Positions 35,199 through 43,358 of a stretch of 64,000 nt of DNA are shown one piece after another. Numbering within the stretch: position 1 is the first letter of the stretch; every line of letters begins with the position of its first letter. This DNA comes from RYN-428 sp035551995 (GTDB lineage Bacteria > Planctomycetota > Phycisphaerae > Tepidisphaerales > Tepidisphaeraceae), in assembly GCA_035551995.1 (NCBI GenBank), contig DASZME010000025.1, forward strand, positions 190,801 to 254,800. Direction: 5' to 3'. The position numbers and the translations under genes were made by a program. A model generated the notes under the pieces. That model searched no databases. It saw only the letters and a list, made by a program, of their open reading frames with translations, and was not told the DNA's origin.

Positions 35199-36938
35199 TT
35201 AAAAAGCTTCGGGGATGATCTTTCGCGTTTCTTCCCGCAGAAAGTGCATCACCTGCCGTTCACTGTCAAAACTCATCACGCGACGAGCGACGTTTCTGGC
35301 GTGCTCCATCGTCGTGGATCGGATGATCTTCTTGACCTCCGGCACATCCGGGGCATTCATGGAGAAGATGTTCAACTCCAGTCCCAGGAGCAATAGAGTG
35401 TATAGCGGATCGCCCGACATTTCACCACACATGCTCACGCTAATGTTATTGCGACGGCCGGCGCGGATAATATCGCGGATCAAGCGCAGCACCGACGGAT
35501 GAGCCGGGCAATACAAGCCGGCAACACGCTCATTGGTCCTATCGACCGCAAGGGTGTACTGGATGAGGTCGTTTGTGCCGATGGAAAAGAAGTTCACTTC
35601 CTTGGCGAACTGGTCGGCCATCAACGCCGCCGACGGAACCTCGACCATCATGCCGATCGGCACGTCCCGCCGAAAGGGAACGCCTTCGTCCTCCAGCTCT
35701 TCCATGGCGTCCTTCAGCACCATATTCGCCTGGCGAAGCTCCATCAGCGTGCAAATCATGGGGTACATGATTCGCACGTCGCCCAGAACGGTTGCGCGCA
35801 TGATCGCGCGAAGCTGCCGTTTGAACATCGGAATATCGTGCAGGCACATGCGGATCGAGCGGTCGCCCAGAAACGGATTGCGCTCGGGATTGGCCGACTG
35901 GCCGGGCGTGTATTTGTCGGCGCCGAGGTCCATCGTGCGGATGACCAGCGGCTTGCCCTTGAGCCGGCGAAGCGCCTCGGCGTAAGCCGCGTAATGCTCC
36001 TGCTCGGTTGGTTCAAGCTGCTTGGCAAGATAAATAAATTCCGTCCGATAGAGCCCGACGCCTTGAGCGCCGCGATAGTCGGCGTCGTCCACGTCCTCGG
36101 CGAACTCGATGTTTGCCATCAGGCATACTTCATGGCCGTCGAGCGTGCGAGCGGGCTGGCTGGTGAGCGCCTGGCGTTCGCGCTCGCCCTCGCGATATTT
36201 GCGGCCGGTTTCTCGGTAGTCGGCAAGCTGTTCCTCGTCGGGGTTGATGATCAACACGCCGCGCGTGCCGTCGATGATGACCACGTCGCCGCTGGTCACT
36301 TCCGACGTGATATTGCCGAGCCCCACGACCGCGGGAATCCCCATGGCGCGGGCGACGATGGCGGTATGGCTGGTCCTGCCGCCGACATCCGTGACAAATC
36401 CCTTGACGTATTTGCGATTGAGCGCCGCCGTTTGGGACGGGAGCAAATCGTGGGCGATCACGACGACGTCTTGAGTGAGGTGAGCGAGGTCCTGATGTTT
36501 TTGGCCGATCAGCAGTTTGAGTAGTCGTTTTTCGATGTCGTGAACGTCTTTCACGCGTTCGGAAAGATATTTGTCCTTGATGGCCGCGACGGCGTTGGCG
36601 TAGCGCCGCATCGCGACGCTGACGGCATATTCAGCCGTCGATTTCTGATCGCGTATTTGCGAGACGATCTGCCCCAGAACGGACTTATCCTTTAAGACGC
36701 CGAGGTGGAAGTCAAAGATGCTTCCGATATCCTTGCCGACTTCTTCGGTGAGCGTGGCGCGAAGTTCGGTGACGTCGTTGGTGGCCTTGGCCACGCATTC
36801 GTGCAGGCGCGCAATTTCCGCGTCAACCTGCTCGGGGGGAACGGATCTTTTTGGGATCAGCAAATCCTCAGCGTCCAGCACGATCGCCGTACTGATGACA
36901 ACGCCAGGAGATACGCCGATGCCTTTCTTAATTTCCAT
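35199..36938 (-). CDS. ptsI: PTS enzyme I (phosphoenolpyruvate-protein phosphotransferase)
   Basis: A 579-residue enzyme I that takes phosphate from PEP to HPr. The phospho-His is in GGRTSHTAIVARAMGIPAVVG, PEP-binding parts are FYRTEFIYL-like GVGLYRTEFIYL, VIRTMDLGADK, NPFLGDRSIR and FSIGTNDLIQYTLAVDR, and the C-terminal active-site Cys is in SMCGEMSGDP. Length is normal. It follows ptsH, with a 157-bp gap made of short repeats, and ends about 230 bp before the RNase gene. No sugar EIIB/EIIC genes are in the window. Confidence 0.95.
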   Translation of the reverse strand: MEIKKGIGVSPGVVISTAIVLDAEDLLIPKRSVPPEQVDAEIARLHECVAKATNDVTELRATLTEEVGKDIGSIFDFHLGVLKDKSVLGQIVSQIRDQKSTAEYAVSVAMRRYANAVAAIKDKYLSERVKDVHDIEKRLLKLLIGQKHQDLAHLTQDVVVIAHDLLPSQTAALNRKYVKGFVTDVGGRTSHTAIVARAMGIPAVVGLGNITSEVTSGDVVIIDGTRGVLIINPDEEQLADYRETGRKYREGERERQALTSQPARTLDGHEVCLMANIEFAEDVDDADYRGAQGVGLYRTEFIYLAKQLEPTEQEHYAAYAEALRRLKGKPLVIRTMDLGADKYTPGQSANPERNPFLGDRSIRMCLHDIPMFKRQLRAIMRATVLGDVRIMYPMICTLMELRQANMVLKDAMEELEDEGVPFRRDVPIGMMVEVPSAALMADQFAKEVNFFSIGTNDLIQYTLAVDRTNERVAGLYCPAHPSVLRLIRDIIRAGRRNNISVSMCGEMSGDPLYTLLLLGLELNIFSMNAPDVPEVKKIIRSTTMEHARNVARRVMSFDSERQVMHFLREETRKIIPEAF

Positions 36939-36958
36939 GGGGGCTGAGATAAGTTTCC

Positions 36959-37092
36959 AGTTGTCAGTTGTTAGTTGTCAGTTGTTAGTTGCCAGTAAAT
37001 CAGTCGGAAATAAGTTGCCAGTTTGTTAGTTGCCAGTTGCTAGTGAAATCATCTCTCTCTTTCTGGCAACTAACAACTAACAACCGACAACT
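36959..37092. repeat. Heptanucleotide repeats with inverted copy in the ptsH-ptsI gap
   Basis: AGTTGTC/AGTTGTT/AGTTGCC units repeat five times from 36959, a second group lies at 37013-37050, and an inverted group (CTGGCAACTAACAACTAACA) runs to 37092. The inner groups can form a hairpin GTTGCCAG/CTGGCAAC. This fills the whole ptsI-ptsH intergenic gap. It resembles the short tandem heptamers known from cyanobacterial genomes. Confidence 0.8.
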
Positions 37093-37095
37093 CAT

Positions 37096-37377
37096 TTATT
37101 CTTCTCCGAATTTTCCTTCAACCAATTCCACCAGTTTTGCGACGGCCTGCTCGGCGTCGTCGCCGTCGGCTTCGATCCGCAACGGCGTGCCCTGGGTCGC
37201 CGCGAGGATGATCATCTGCATCACGCTCTTCCCGTCTGCCTTTCCCGGCTCCTCACCGCCGGAGTGGACGGTGATCTGCGACGAAAACTGGTTCGCCACG
37301 TCCACGAACTGCATCGACGGGCGCGCATGCAGACCCAGCGCGTTGCAGATTTTCGTTTCCCTCGACGCCGTTGCCAT
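37096..37377 (-). CDS. ptsH: HPr phosphocarrier protein
   Basis: A 93-residue HPr. The phospho-His is in LGLHARPSMQF and a Ser in GKSVMQMIILAATQGTPL sits at the place of the HPr-kinase site Ser46. The ATG at 37377 is chosen because homology starts there; a longer frame overlaps the end of the EIIA gene. The stop of the EIIA gene is at 37385, so the two are nearly contiguous. The Ser suggests regulation by an HPr kinase, but no hprK is in the window. Confidence 0.93.
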   Translation of the reverse strand: MATASRETKICNALGLHARPSMQFVDVANQFSSQITVHSGGEEPGKADGKSVMQMIILAATQGTPLRIEADGDDAEQAVAKLVELVEGKFGEE

Positions 37378-37384
37378 TTTCAAA

Positions 37385-37852
37385 TCACCGACTTGCATCG
37401 GCCTCGTCCAGCAGTTCCACGATCGCCTCGCGCGTGGGACACTGGCGCAGAAATCGGCGGAACATGTCCTTCTGCAGATTGGAGAAGACAATGTTCATCG
37501 CCTGCAAGTGCTGCTGCGGCTGATTTTCGGGGCTCAGCAGCAAAAAAATACTGTAGACCGGCTGGTGATCCAGGGCCGCGAAGTCGATTCCCGCGACGCT
37601 GCGCCCGACGGCGCCGGCCATCTTCTGCACCTTCGGATGCTTGGCGTGCGGAACCGCTACGCCCTTGCCGAAGCCGGTGGATCCATTTTGCTCGCGCTTG
37701 ATCAACGCGGCGACGACTTCGTCCACCGACGCCGCCGGCAATGCCCCGGCCCCGGAAAGCGCCACGACCATCTCGCGGATCGCGCCGTCGCGATCAACGG
37801 CCGTCAACTCGGGGCAGATCGCTTCTTTTACGATAAAATCTTGCAGTTTCAT
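37385..37852 (-). CDS. ptsN: PTS EIIA of the fructose/nitrogen type
   Basis: A 155-residue EIIA of the Ntr/Fru (mannitol-fructose) fold. The phospho-His is in VAVPHAKHPKV, preceded by GSTGFGKG; IDFAALDHQPVYSIFLLLSP and the C-terminal helix are typical. Without EIIB or EIIC partners nearby it is more likely regulatory, as in PTSNtr. Shine-Dalgarno GGAAGTG precedes the ATG. It sits between hpf and ptsH. Confidence 0.92.
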   Translation of the reverse strand: MKLQDFIVKEAICPELTAVDRDGAIREMVVALSGAGALPAASVDEVVAALIKREQNGSTGFGKGVAVPHAKHPKVQKMAGAVGRSVAGIDFAALDHQPVYSIFLLLSPENQPQQHLQAMNIVFSNLQKDMFRRFLRQCPTREAIVELLDEADASR

Positions 37853-37897
37853 TGCACTTCCACTTCAATCAGGTCCCTGGCCAAGCCGCCGGCGGCC

Positions 37898-38203
37898 TCA
37901 TTCCGGAGGATGCTTGCGGTTGCGGAATTTGTCCTTGTGTTCGGTAATTTGACGTTCGAGTTTATGCGTGCAGCCGTCCACGCAAGCATAGGCGTCACCT
38001 TCATTGTGATGCGCGATAAAGGTGTTTTTATGATCCGTGTGGACGATCATTTCCACGGCGGTCGTATCCTTGCCGGCGTCGAAAATTACTTCGACCTCTC
38101 TTATCAGATCATAATACTTTCCAAGCTTTGCCGCCCTCTGCTCGGCATGCGTTTTCAACGCGGGGGTTACTTCCATGTGCCGTCCACTGACTACGATTGT
38201 CAT
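37898..38203 (-). CDS. hpf: Ribosome hibernation-promoting factor (HPF/RaiA family)
   Basis: A 101-residue short-form HPF/YfiA protein. Family pattern: IVVSGRHMEVTPALKTHAEQ, AAKLGKYYDLIREVEVIF, AHHNEGDAYACVDGCTHKLE and HKDKFRNRKH. It binds the 30S subunit at the mRNA/tRNA channel and silences ribosomes in stationary phase. The start has AAGGAGC; reading from 38296 adds 31 unconserved residues. It is the first gene of the hpf-ptsN-ptsH-ptsI-RNase cluster, echoing the proteobacterial rpoN-hpf-ptsN arrangement. Confidence 0.92.
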   Translation of the reverse strand: MTIVVSGRHMEVTPALKTHAEQRAAKLGKYYDLIREVEVIFDAGKDTTAVEMIVHTDHKNTFIAHHNEGDAYACVDGCTHKLERQITEHKDKFRNRKHPPE

Positions 38204-38229
38204 TTGATGCTCCTTTCGCTGACTTTCCT

Positions 38230-38251
38230 GCGGCCGCTCAAACGCGGCCGC
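38230..38251 (-). promoter_or_regulatory. GCGGCCGC hairpin upstream of hpf
   Basis: Two self-complementary GCGGCCGC octamers six bases apart lie 27 bases before the hpf start, in the leader of the operon if transcription begins upstream. A stem here could affect hpf expression; the role is unproven. Confidence 0.35.
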
Positions 38252-38345
38252 TCCTCGTTGGGGACGCTCCTCGTCGCGTCGCACGTTTTGTCGCATATTA
38301 TTGTATCGTAAATCCAGCCGGGATACTGCCTTCCAAATCGGGTAA

Positions 38346-39185
38346 TTATGCCGCTCCCAGCCCCGAGCGCTGAGCCGGCGCCACCGATGGGTCTACGGGC
38401 GCGCCGCCGGCCTGCGATTGGGGAGCCTCCGCCGGCGTCGGGGGCAATTTCACCGGGTCCGATCCCCGGGGGGACAACACGCCGCCGCTAATGAGCAGTC
38501 GCATCGCTTCTTCCACGCTTAACGGCAAATCGATGACCGTCTCCCGCGCGACGACCACGACATAACCGGAAAACGCCGTCGGCGACGACGGAATAAAAAT
38601 CGTGACCATTTCCTGACCCAGCGAGTCGGTCAGCGGCCCAACGCCCGCGGCGCCGGTCACCAGCCCGATCGACCAGACGCCCTTTGCGTGCGGTTCCACC
38701 GCCACCACCCGGCTGGTTTGGAACTGGCCGGAACGCTCGGCGAGGAGAAAATCAGTCACTTGTTTCACCGCCGGGTAAATGGCCCGCACGAGCGGAATGC
38801 GCATGACCGTCAATTCCGCGAGCCGGTAAAGCTGACGCCCGATAAAATTGCCGACAAACACCCCCAGGACGTACACCACCAGGATCGCCAGGCCTACGCC
38901 GACGACGCGCGTCTGAATCAGATCTTCGCTCCAATAGCGATTGATATAACCGGCCGGCGGAAACCCGTGCCCGAAAGTCAGCCAGACCCACTTGACCACC
39001 AGTACCATGAACCGGCCGAGATTCTCCCAGAGGAAGTCCCAAACCTTGATGAGCACCCACAGCGTAATCAGCGTCGGCAGCAGGGCGGCAAGACCCCGAA
39101 CGAAAAAGCGGCGGAAATCCTGGAGAAAACCGATCCGGGGTCGTGGATCGGCGGCGTAATCGTAGATTTTGTCGCCTGGGTTCAC
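38346..39185 (-). CDS. DUF502 membrane protein
   Basis: A 279-residue DUF502-family protein beginning with GTG (AGGTG upstream). Two or three membrane segments (FFVRGLAALLPTLITLWVL, VVGVGLAILVVYVLGVFVGN) are followed by a conserved soluble domain with LAELTVMRIPLVRAIYPAVK, WSIGLVTGA, VTIFIPSSPTAFSGYVVVV and SVEEAMRLLISGG. The tail is Pro/Ala rich. The family is found in many bacteria and plants (LCV-like), with no defined biochemical role. It is upstream of hpf on the same strand, separated by 142 bp. Confidence 0.85.
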   Translation of the reverse strand: MNPGDKIYDYAADPRPRIGFLQDFRRFFVRGLAALLPTLITLWVLIKVWDFLWENLGRFMVLVVKWVWLTFGHGFPPAGYINRYWSEDLIQTRVVGVGLAILVVYVLGVFVGNFIGRQLYRLAELTVMRIPLVRAIYPAVKQVTDFLLAERSGQFQTSRVVAVEPHAKGVWSIGLVTGAAGVGPLTDSLGQEMVTIFIPSSPTAFSGYVVVVARETVIDLPLSVEEAMRLLISGGVLSPRGSDPVKLPPTPAEAPQSQAGGAPVDPSVAPAQRSGLGAA

Positions 39186-39483
39186 CGCACACCTGGGTTT
39201 GCCGTTTCACGAGCGGCCATTCGCACTCGAGGCTCTCGCGATCACGAGGTGTTCCGCGCGGGATATAGCCTGACTCCCTGCGTCCGGCGGCGCGCATCGC
39301 GCGTCGTCGAACGATGGACGGAAAATCTCGTCCATTGCACGGTTTTACACGCTGGGAGATCGGGAATCAATCTCTGGACAGCAGGGAGCGCGCCACCGAT
39401 CGCCGGGCCGCGACAAAAATTACGGCGGAGGGGGGCTGGGGAGGAGAATTCTCGTCCCCGCCAAACTATGGTACGATTCTGCC

Positions 39484-40518
39484 GTGACATCTGATCAACA
39501 TTTATCGGAAACGCCGGTTCCCGTCGCCGTCATCGGCTGCGGGAGAATGGGCCGCCTGCATGCGCGGGTCTATAGCCAGATGAAGCGGGTTCGGCTGGTC
39601 GGCGTCTACGACGTCAACGCAGACGCCGCCGAGGCGGCCGCGGAAACGTACGGTTGCCAGGCGTTCGGCGACCTGGACGCGCTTTTGGCGCAGGTCAAAG
39701 CGGTGACCATCGCCGTTCCCACCGCCTTTCACGCTCCGATCGCGGAGAAATGTCTGGCGATCGATTTGGCGTGCCTGGTGGAAAAGCCGCTCGCCAAGGA
39801 CGTGGCCGACGCGATGCGAATCAAAAGCGCCGCCGATCGTTCGAGCGCGGTCGTGCAAGTCGGGCATATCGAGCGATTCAATCCCGCGATCCGCGCGATG
39901 GAAAAACTGGAAATCCGTCCTCGTTTCATCGAAGTGACGCGAATTAGTCCGATGACGTTTCGCAGCATCGACGTGGGCGTCGTGCTGGACATGATGATTC
40001 ACGACATCGACATTGTCCTTCGCCTGGCCCGATCGAAAGTCGCCAAGGTGGACGCGGTGGGCGTCAGCGTGATCGGAGACGTGGAGGACATCTGCAACGC
40101 CCGCCTGACGTTTGAGAACGGATGCGTCGCCAACATCACCGCGTCGCGGTTGGCCATGAAGACCGAGCGACGGCTTCGCGTGTTCAGCCCCGACGCCTAC
40201 GTTTCGCTCGATTATCAGAAAAAGTATGGCATCGTCGCTCGCCGGGGCGGAAATCTCAATGCGATTCGGGATGCGGTGGCGAGAATTCGTTCCGGAGAAA
40301 TCGACGATATTTCGCAGCTCAATTTCGCGGACCTGGTGCAGGTGGAGGAGCTGCAGATCGATGATATCGAGCCGTTGCGAGCGGAATTAGAAGCATTTAT
40401 GGATGCCGTTACGACCGGATCCCCGCCGCCGGTAACGCTTGAAGATGGTTTGGCGGCGGTCGAGACGGCGACGCGGATCGTGCAATCGATCGCGCCGCAA
40501 TCCCTGGGGATATCATGA
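39484..40518 (+). CDS. Gfo/Idh/MocA-family NAD(P)-dependent oxidoreductase
   Basis: A 344-residue dehydrogenase starting with GTG. The dinucleotide fold is visible in VAVIGCGRMGRLHARVY and VYDVNAD, the catalytic-loop EKP motif is in CLVEKPLAKDVADA, and the His-containing IHDIDIVLRLARSKV is the usual active-site region. Substrate cannot be read from the sequence; relatives act on sugars, including cell-envelope UDP-sugars. In several planctomycetes a gene of this type lies beside lipid A biosynthesis genes, but none is seen here. Confidence 0.88.
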   Translation: MTSDQHLSETPVPVAVIGCGRMGRLHARVYSQMKRVRLVGVYDVNADAAEAAAETYGCQAFGDLDALLAQVKAVTIAVPTAFHAPIAEKCLAIDLACLVEKPLAKDVADAMRIKSAADRSSAVVQVGHIERFNPAIRAMEKLEIRPRFIEVTRISPMTFRSIDVGVVLDMMIHDIDIVLRLARSKVAKVDAVGVSVIGDVEDICNARLTFENGCVANITASRLAMKTERRLRVFSPDAYVSLDYQKKYGIVARRGGNLNAIRDAVARIRSGEIDDISQLNFADLVQVEELQIDDIEPLRAELEAFMDAVTTGSPPPVTLEDGLAAVETATRIVQSIAPQSLGIS

Positions 40519-40583
40519 TGCGGTGAAACGAATAGATGACTGGTTCCGACGGACGGTTTGTATATCTTCTATTGACGAGAAGT

Positions 40584-41429
40584 CTAATAGGGGGTGTAAA
40601 TCACCGGGGCGGAATACATATTGTCATCGCCGTGGTCGAAATTCCCATCCGCGCCTGCCGATGCCCAAAAGGGACGATGATCGATCGAACGAACGAGCAT
40701 TCGTTGCGCCCACGGAACGCCGGAGACGACTGCGGTGGCCGGGACGACACCATTAGGCGGCTCGGTTCCGCCGATCCAGACGCCTGCCAGCCCGGCGGAG
40801 GGAACGTAGATAATCGGGTTTTTCCACCCGTCGACGACGATCAGGGTGTTGATGCCGCCGTTGAGCGTCGACGTCTGCGGCGCGAGGGATGGAAAGGTAT
40901 TACCCGTTTTTTGATCGGTATAGATCCCCGCATCGGGATCCTGCGGCATCAGCGCGGCGGTGGGTAGTTGCCCAATGGCTGTTTGGACCGCCGCGACCTG
41001 GGCATAGATTTGAATGATGGCGCTCGTATAGAGCACCTGCCGATTCTGCAACAGCGGCGGAGGTGGAGTCGCGGAATAGCCCAAATAAGGGGTTGAATAG
41101 CGATTCTGAGAGCCAACCGCCACGCTGCCCGGCGACCCCAAAACGGCGCCGGTGATATAGATCGGATTGGGCAGCGTCAAAACGGCGTTGGTCACAGGGG
41201 GCGGCGCGGGCGACGGCGTGGGTCCCTCGATCATATTCGTCGGAGAAACGAGTTCGAACTCGGCCTGGAGGGACGCCAGCAATTCCAATCGGGTCCGAGT
41301 GGTATTTTCGCTAGCCACCTTGTCAAGATGTTGATAGCCCAAAACCGCGAGGGTAATCAGCAACAGCATAATTCCAAGCACCACCATCAATTCGATCAAG
41401 GTGAAGCCGCGACGACGATTATGGGTCAT
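40584..41429 (-). CDS. Type II secretion-like pseudopilin
   Basis: A 281-residue protein beginning with a prepilin signal: basic leader RRRG, then FTLIELMVVLGIMLLLITLA with the Glu+5 needed for assembly, so cleavage by prepilin peptidase after Gly is expected. The rest is a Pro/Thr-rich globular domain including ITLVPSAGLAGVWIGGTEPP-like features and FGHDDNMYS; it resembles the DUF1559-free, GspG-like planctomycete pseudopilins. No other secretion gene is adjacent. It is convergent with the oxidoreductase gene. Confidence 0.85.
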   Translation of the reverse strand: MTHNRRRGFTLIELMVVLGIMLLLITLAVLGYQHLDKVASENTTRTRLELLASLQAEFELVSPTNMIEGPTPSPAPPPVTNAVLTLPNPIYITGAVLGSPGSVAVGSQNRYSTPYLGYSATPPPPLLQNRQVLYTSAIIQIYAQVAAVQTAIGQLPTAALMPQDPDAGIYTDQKTGNTFPSLAPQTSTLNGGINTLIVVDGWKNPIIYVPSAGLAGVWIGGTEPPNGVVPATAVVSGVPWAQRMLVRSIDHRPFWASAGADGNFDHGDDNMYSAPVIYTPY

Positions 41430-41547
41430 GAAACACCTCTCGTTTTGGCGGATAGGGAGCCAACGAGCGCCAATGACGCCGTCATGGCGGCAAACCGTCT
41501 CCGCCGCGAAGTATATGCAATGTCCTGTCCGCCGATTTCATCTGAAT

Positions 41548-42924
41548 TTACCGCGACGCCACCCATCCGCGATAGCGCTGCATGACCATTTCCATGGCGG
41601 CGTCGCGCATATTCGGGTTTTCGCGAATGACGGCTTTTTGCACCAGCTCGCGCCGATGGACCTCGCGAAGCTTGGCGAACTGCTCTCGCCGCAGCGTTTC
41701 GCGGATATCATCCTGCACCTTTTGGCTCTCAAAGCTCTCGGTCTTGCCGATCCGCAGCTCTTCCAGCTTCGCCACAAAAAAGCCGTCCTGCCCCTTGTCG
41801 CGCGCATCGATCGGCTCGGTTACTTCGCCGGGTTTGAGATCCCACACCGCCTGCTCGACCTTCTCCACCGCATAGGCGCCTTTTTCCATCCATCCTTTGT
41901 CGTCGCCGACGGCGCCTTTGCTGTGCATGAGGCCGGCGTCGTCGTTGACCCGAGAGGCCAGGTCCGCGAAATCAGCCCCGGCTTTGGCCGGTTCATACAC
42001 CTGGCGACGCGCTTTGTCTAACGCCGCCTCACGTCCGCCGGTGGCTTGAGAACTGATGAAGATCACTCTGAACCTCGCCGCCGACGCCGTCTGATATCGG
42101 CGGATACTCGCCTGGTAATAATCGCGCATGTCCTGCGCCGAAACCTGGATGAGCGGGAAGATTTTTCTCTGATAATACAGCCGCGTTAGATTGATGCGAT
42201 ATTGCTGGCGGACCAGGTCGTCAAAATCCTGCCCGTCTTCCTTGGCCCGCTGTCGGGCGAGCGCCTCGGATCCGCCGGCCTTGCGAACCTGCTCCTTGCG
42301 CCATTCGCCGGTGACCATTTTGGCGATCTGCTCGTCTCCCTTTTCCAGCGCCCGCTGCGCCGCGGCGAATTCCAAATCGTTCTCGATAAAATCGCGAATC
42401 TGCTTGCCGACCAGATCTTCGGCCACCGCGCGAAAGTGCGCTTCATCGCCGGAACGCGCCTCGGCTTGCAGCGCGCGATCCACCGTATCGATCACCTTGT
42501 CCGCATAGATCGGCTCCCCGTTCACCACCGCCAGCACGCTTCCCACCCATTGCCATTGTCCGGTACTGTCTCCCGGCGCCGCCGGTTTAACCGGCGTAAC
42601 GGAAGGCCCGACGTCCTCCGACGCGGCTGCGCCGGGCGGAGTGGCCACCTGCGTCGCCGGCGCGCGAACTTCCTCGCGCACGGTTTTGGAAATATGAATT
42701 TGATCCGACAACTCGGGTTTAACCGGCCGATGCTGGGCATCATAAACCAGCGGTCCGGAATGATCGATCGGCTCGCCCGCTCCCGGCCCGGCTGTTGACC
42801 GATTGGCCACGAACGCATCCGCCGGCAGCATCGGCGCCGGTTGGACCACGCCGCATCCGCTCAGGCCCGCCGCCGCCGCGCCCACCAGAATCGCACCCGC
42901 GATGCCGGCAATGGGTTTTTTCAT
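41548..42924 (-). CDS. Periplasmic lipoprotein with parvulin-type peptidyl-prolyl isomerase domain
   Basis: A 458-residue lipoprotein. The ATG at 42924 is supported by AAGGAA and gives a signal peptide with lipobox LSGC. After a Pro/Ala-rich linker (about 30-125) comes a SurA-like helical region (VVNGEPIYADKVID, VGKQIRDFIEND, RINLTRLYYQRKIFPLI) and a rotamase domain (AARFRVIFISSQATGG, FADLASRVNDDAG, AVWDLKPGEVTEPIDARD, GFFVAKLEELR). It is probably a folding factor for outer-membrane or secreted proteins. The pseudopilin gene lies 118 bp downstream on the same strand. Confidence 0.86.
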   Translation of the reverse strand: MKKPIAGIAGAILVGAAAAGLSGCGVVQPAPMLPADAFVANRSTAGPGAGEPIDHSGPLVYDAQHRPVKPELSDQIHISKTVREEVRAPATQVATPPGAAASEDVGPSVTPVKPAAPGDSTGQWQWVGSVLAVVNGEPIYADKVIDTVDRALQAEARSGDEAHFRAVAEDLVGKQIRDFIENDLEFAAAQRALEKGDEQIAKMVTGEWRKEQVRKAGGSEALARQRAKEDGQDFDDLVRQQYRINLTRLYYQRKIFPLIQVSAQDMRDYYQASIRRYQTASAARFRVIFISSQATGGREAALDKARRQVYEPAKAGADFADLASRVNDDAGLMHSKGAVGDDKGWMEKGAYAVEKVEQAVWDLKPGEVTEPIDARDKGQDGFFVAKLEELRIGKTESFESQKVQDDIRETLRREQFAKLREVHRRELVQKAVIRENPNMRDAAMEMVMQRYRGWVASR

Positions 42925-43007
42925 AAATTCCTTCATCCTTTGAAGCGCCTGCCGATTTCTCCACCTGAAATTCCGGATCGGAGATTTTGAACGATGCCCA
43001 AATGAAC

Positions 43008-43175
43008 TTGCGCGATGACGCGCACTACTCCCTCGCCCGCTAATCCCGCAGAGGGTCGGGGAGAGGGTTTTTTGAAACGATGCAAGTCGCATAAAATCCG
43101 CGAACTGTCAAAAAAACCCTCACCCCGCCCTCTCCCGGAGTACCGGGCGAGGGAGTACAGCGCGAAATCGCGCAA
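43008..43175. repeat. 168-bp inverted-repeat element
   Basis: The left arm (TTGCGCGATGACGCGC..., then TACTCCCTCGCCCG and GGGGAGAGGGTTTTTTGA) pairs imperfectly with the right arm (TCAAAAAAACCCTCACCCCG ... CGGGCGAGGGAGTA ... GCGCGAAATCGCGCAA). Arms are about 68 bases with a loop of about 32. The 43358-42925 gap holds this element and no gene. The CCCTCACCC/CTCTCCC motif is of a kind widespread in intergenic repeats of high-GC bacteria. Confidence 0.75.
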
Positions 43176-43358
43176 GGCTATCCAGCGCCGGCGTCGCGAT
43201 CGCATCCCGGCTTAGAAAATACGACCACGACGCATGCGCCGCTTATTAACGTCTCCACGATCCGCCATTTCAAAGAATGCAGCGGCGCAACCATCGCGAT
43301 CGCTCCGTTTATTTTATACCCGCGAAGCCCGATTTGGGGAACCGATCCGCTTTTTGCC

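Noticed and set aside
41245..41265. CGAGTTCGAACTCGG as a tRNA T-arm.
   Set aside because: No acceptor, D arm or anticodon stem around it; it is a chance palindrome inside the pseudopilin gene.
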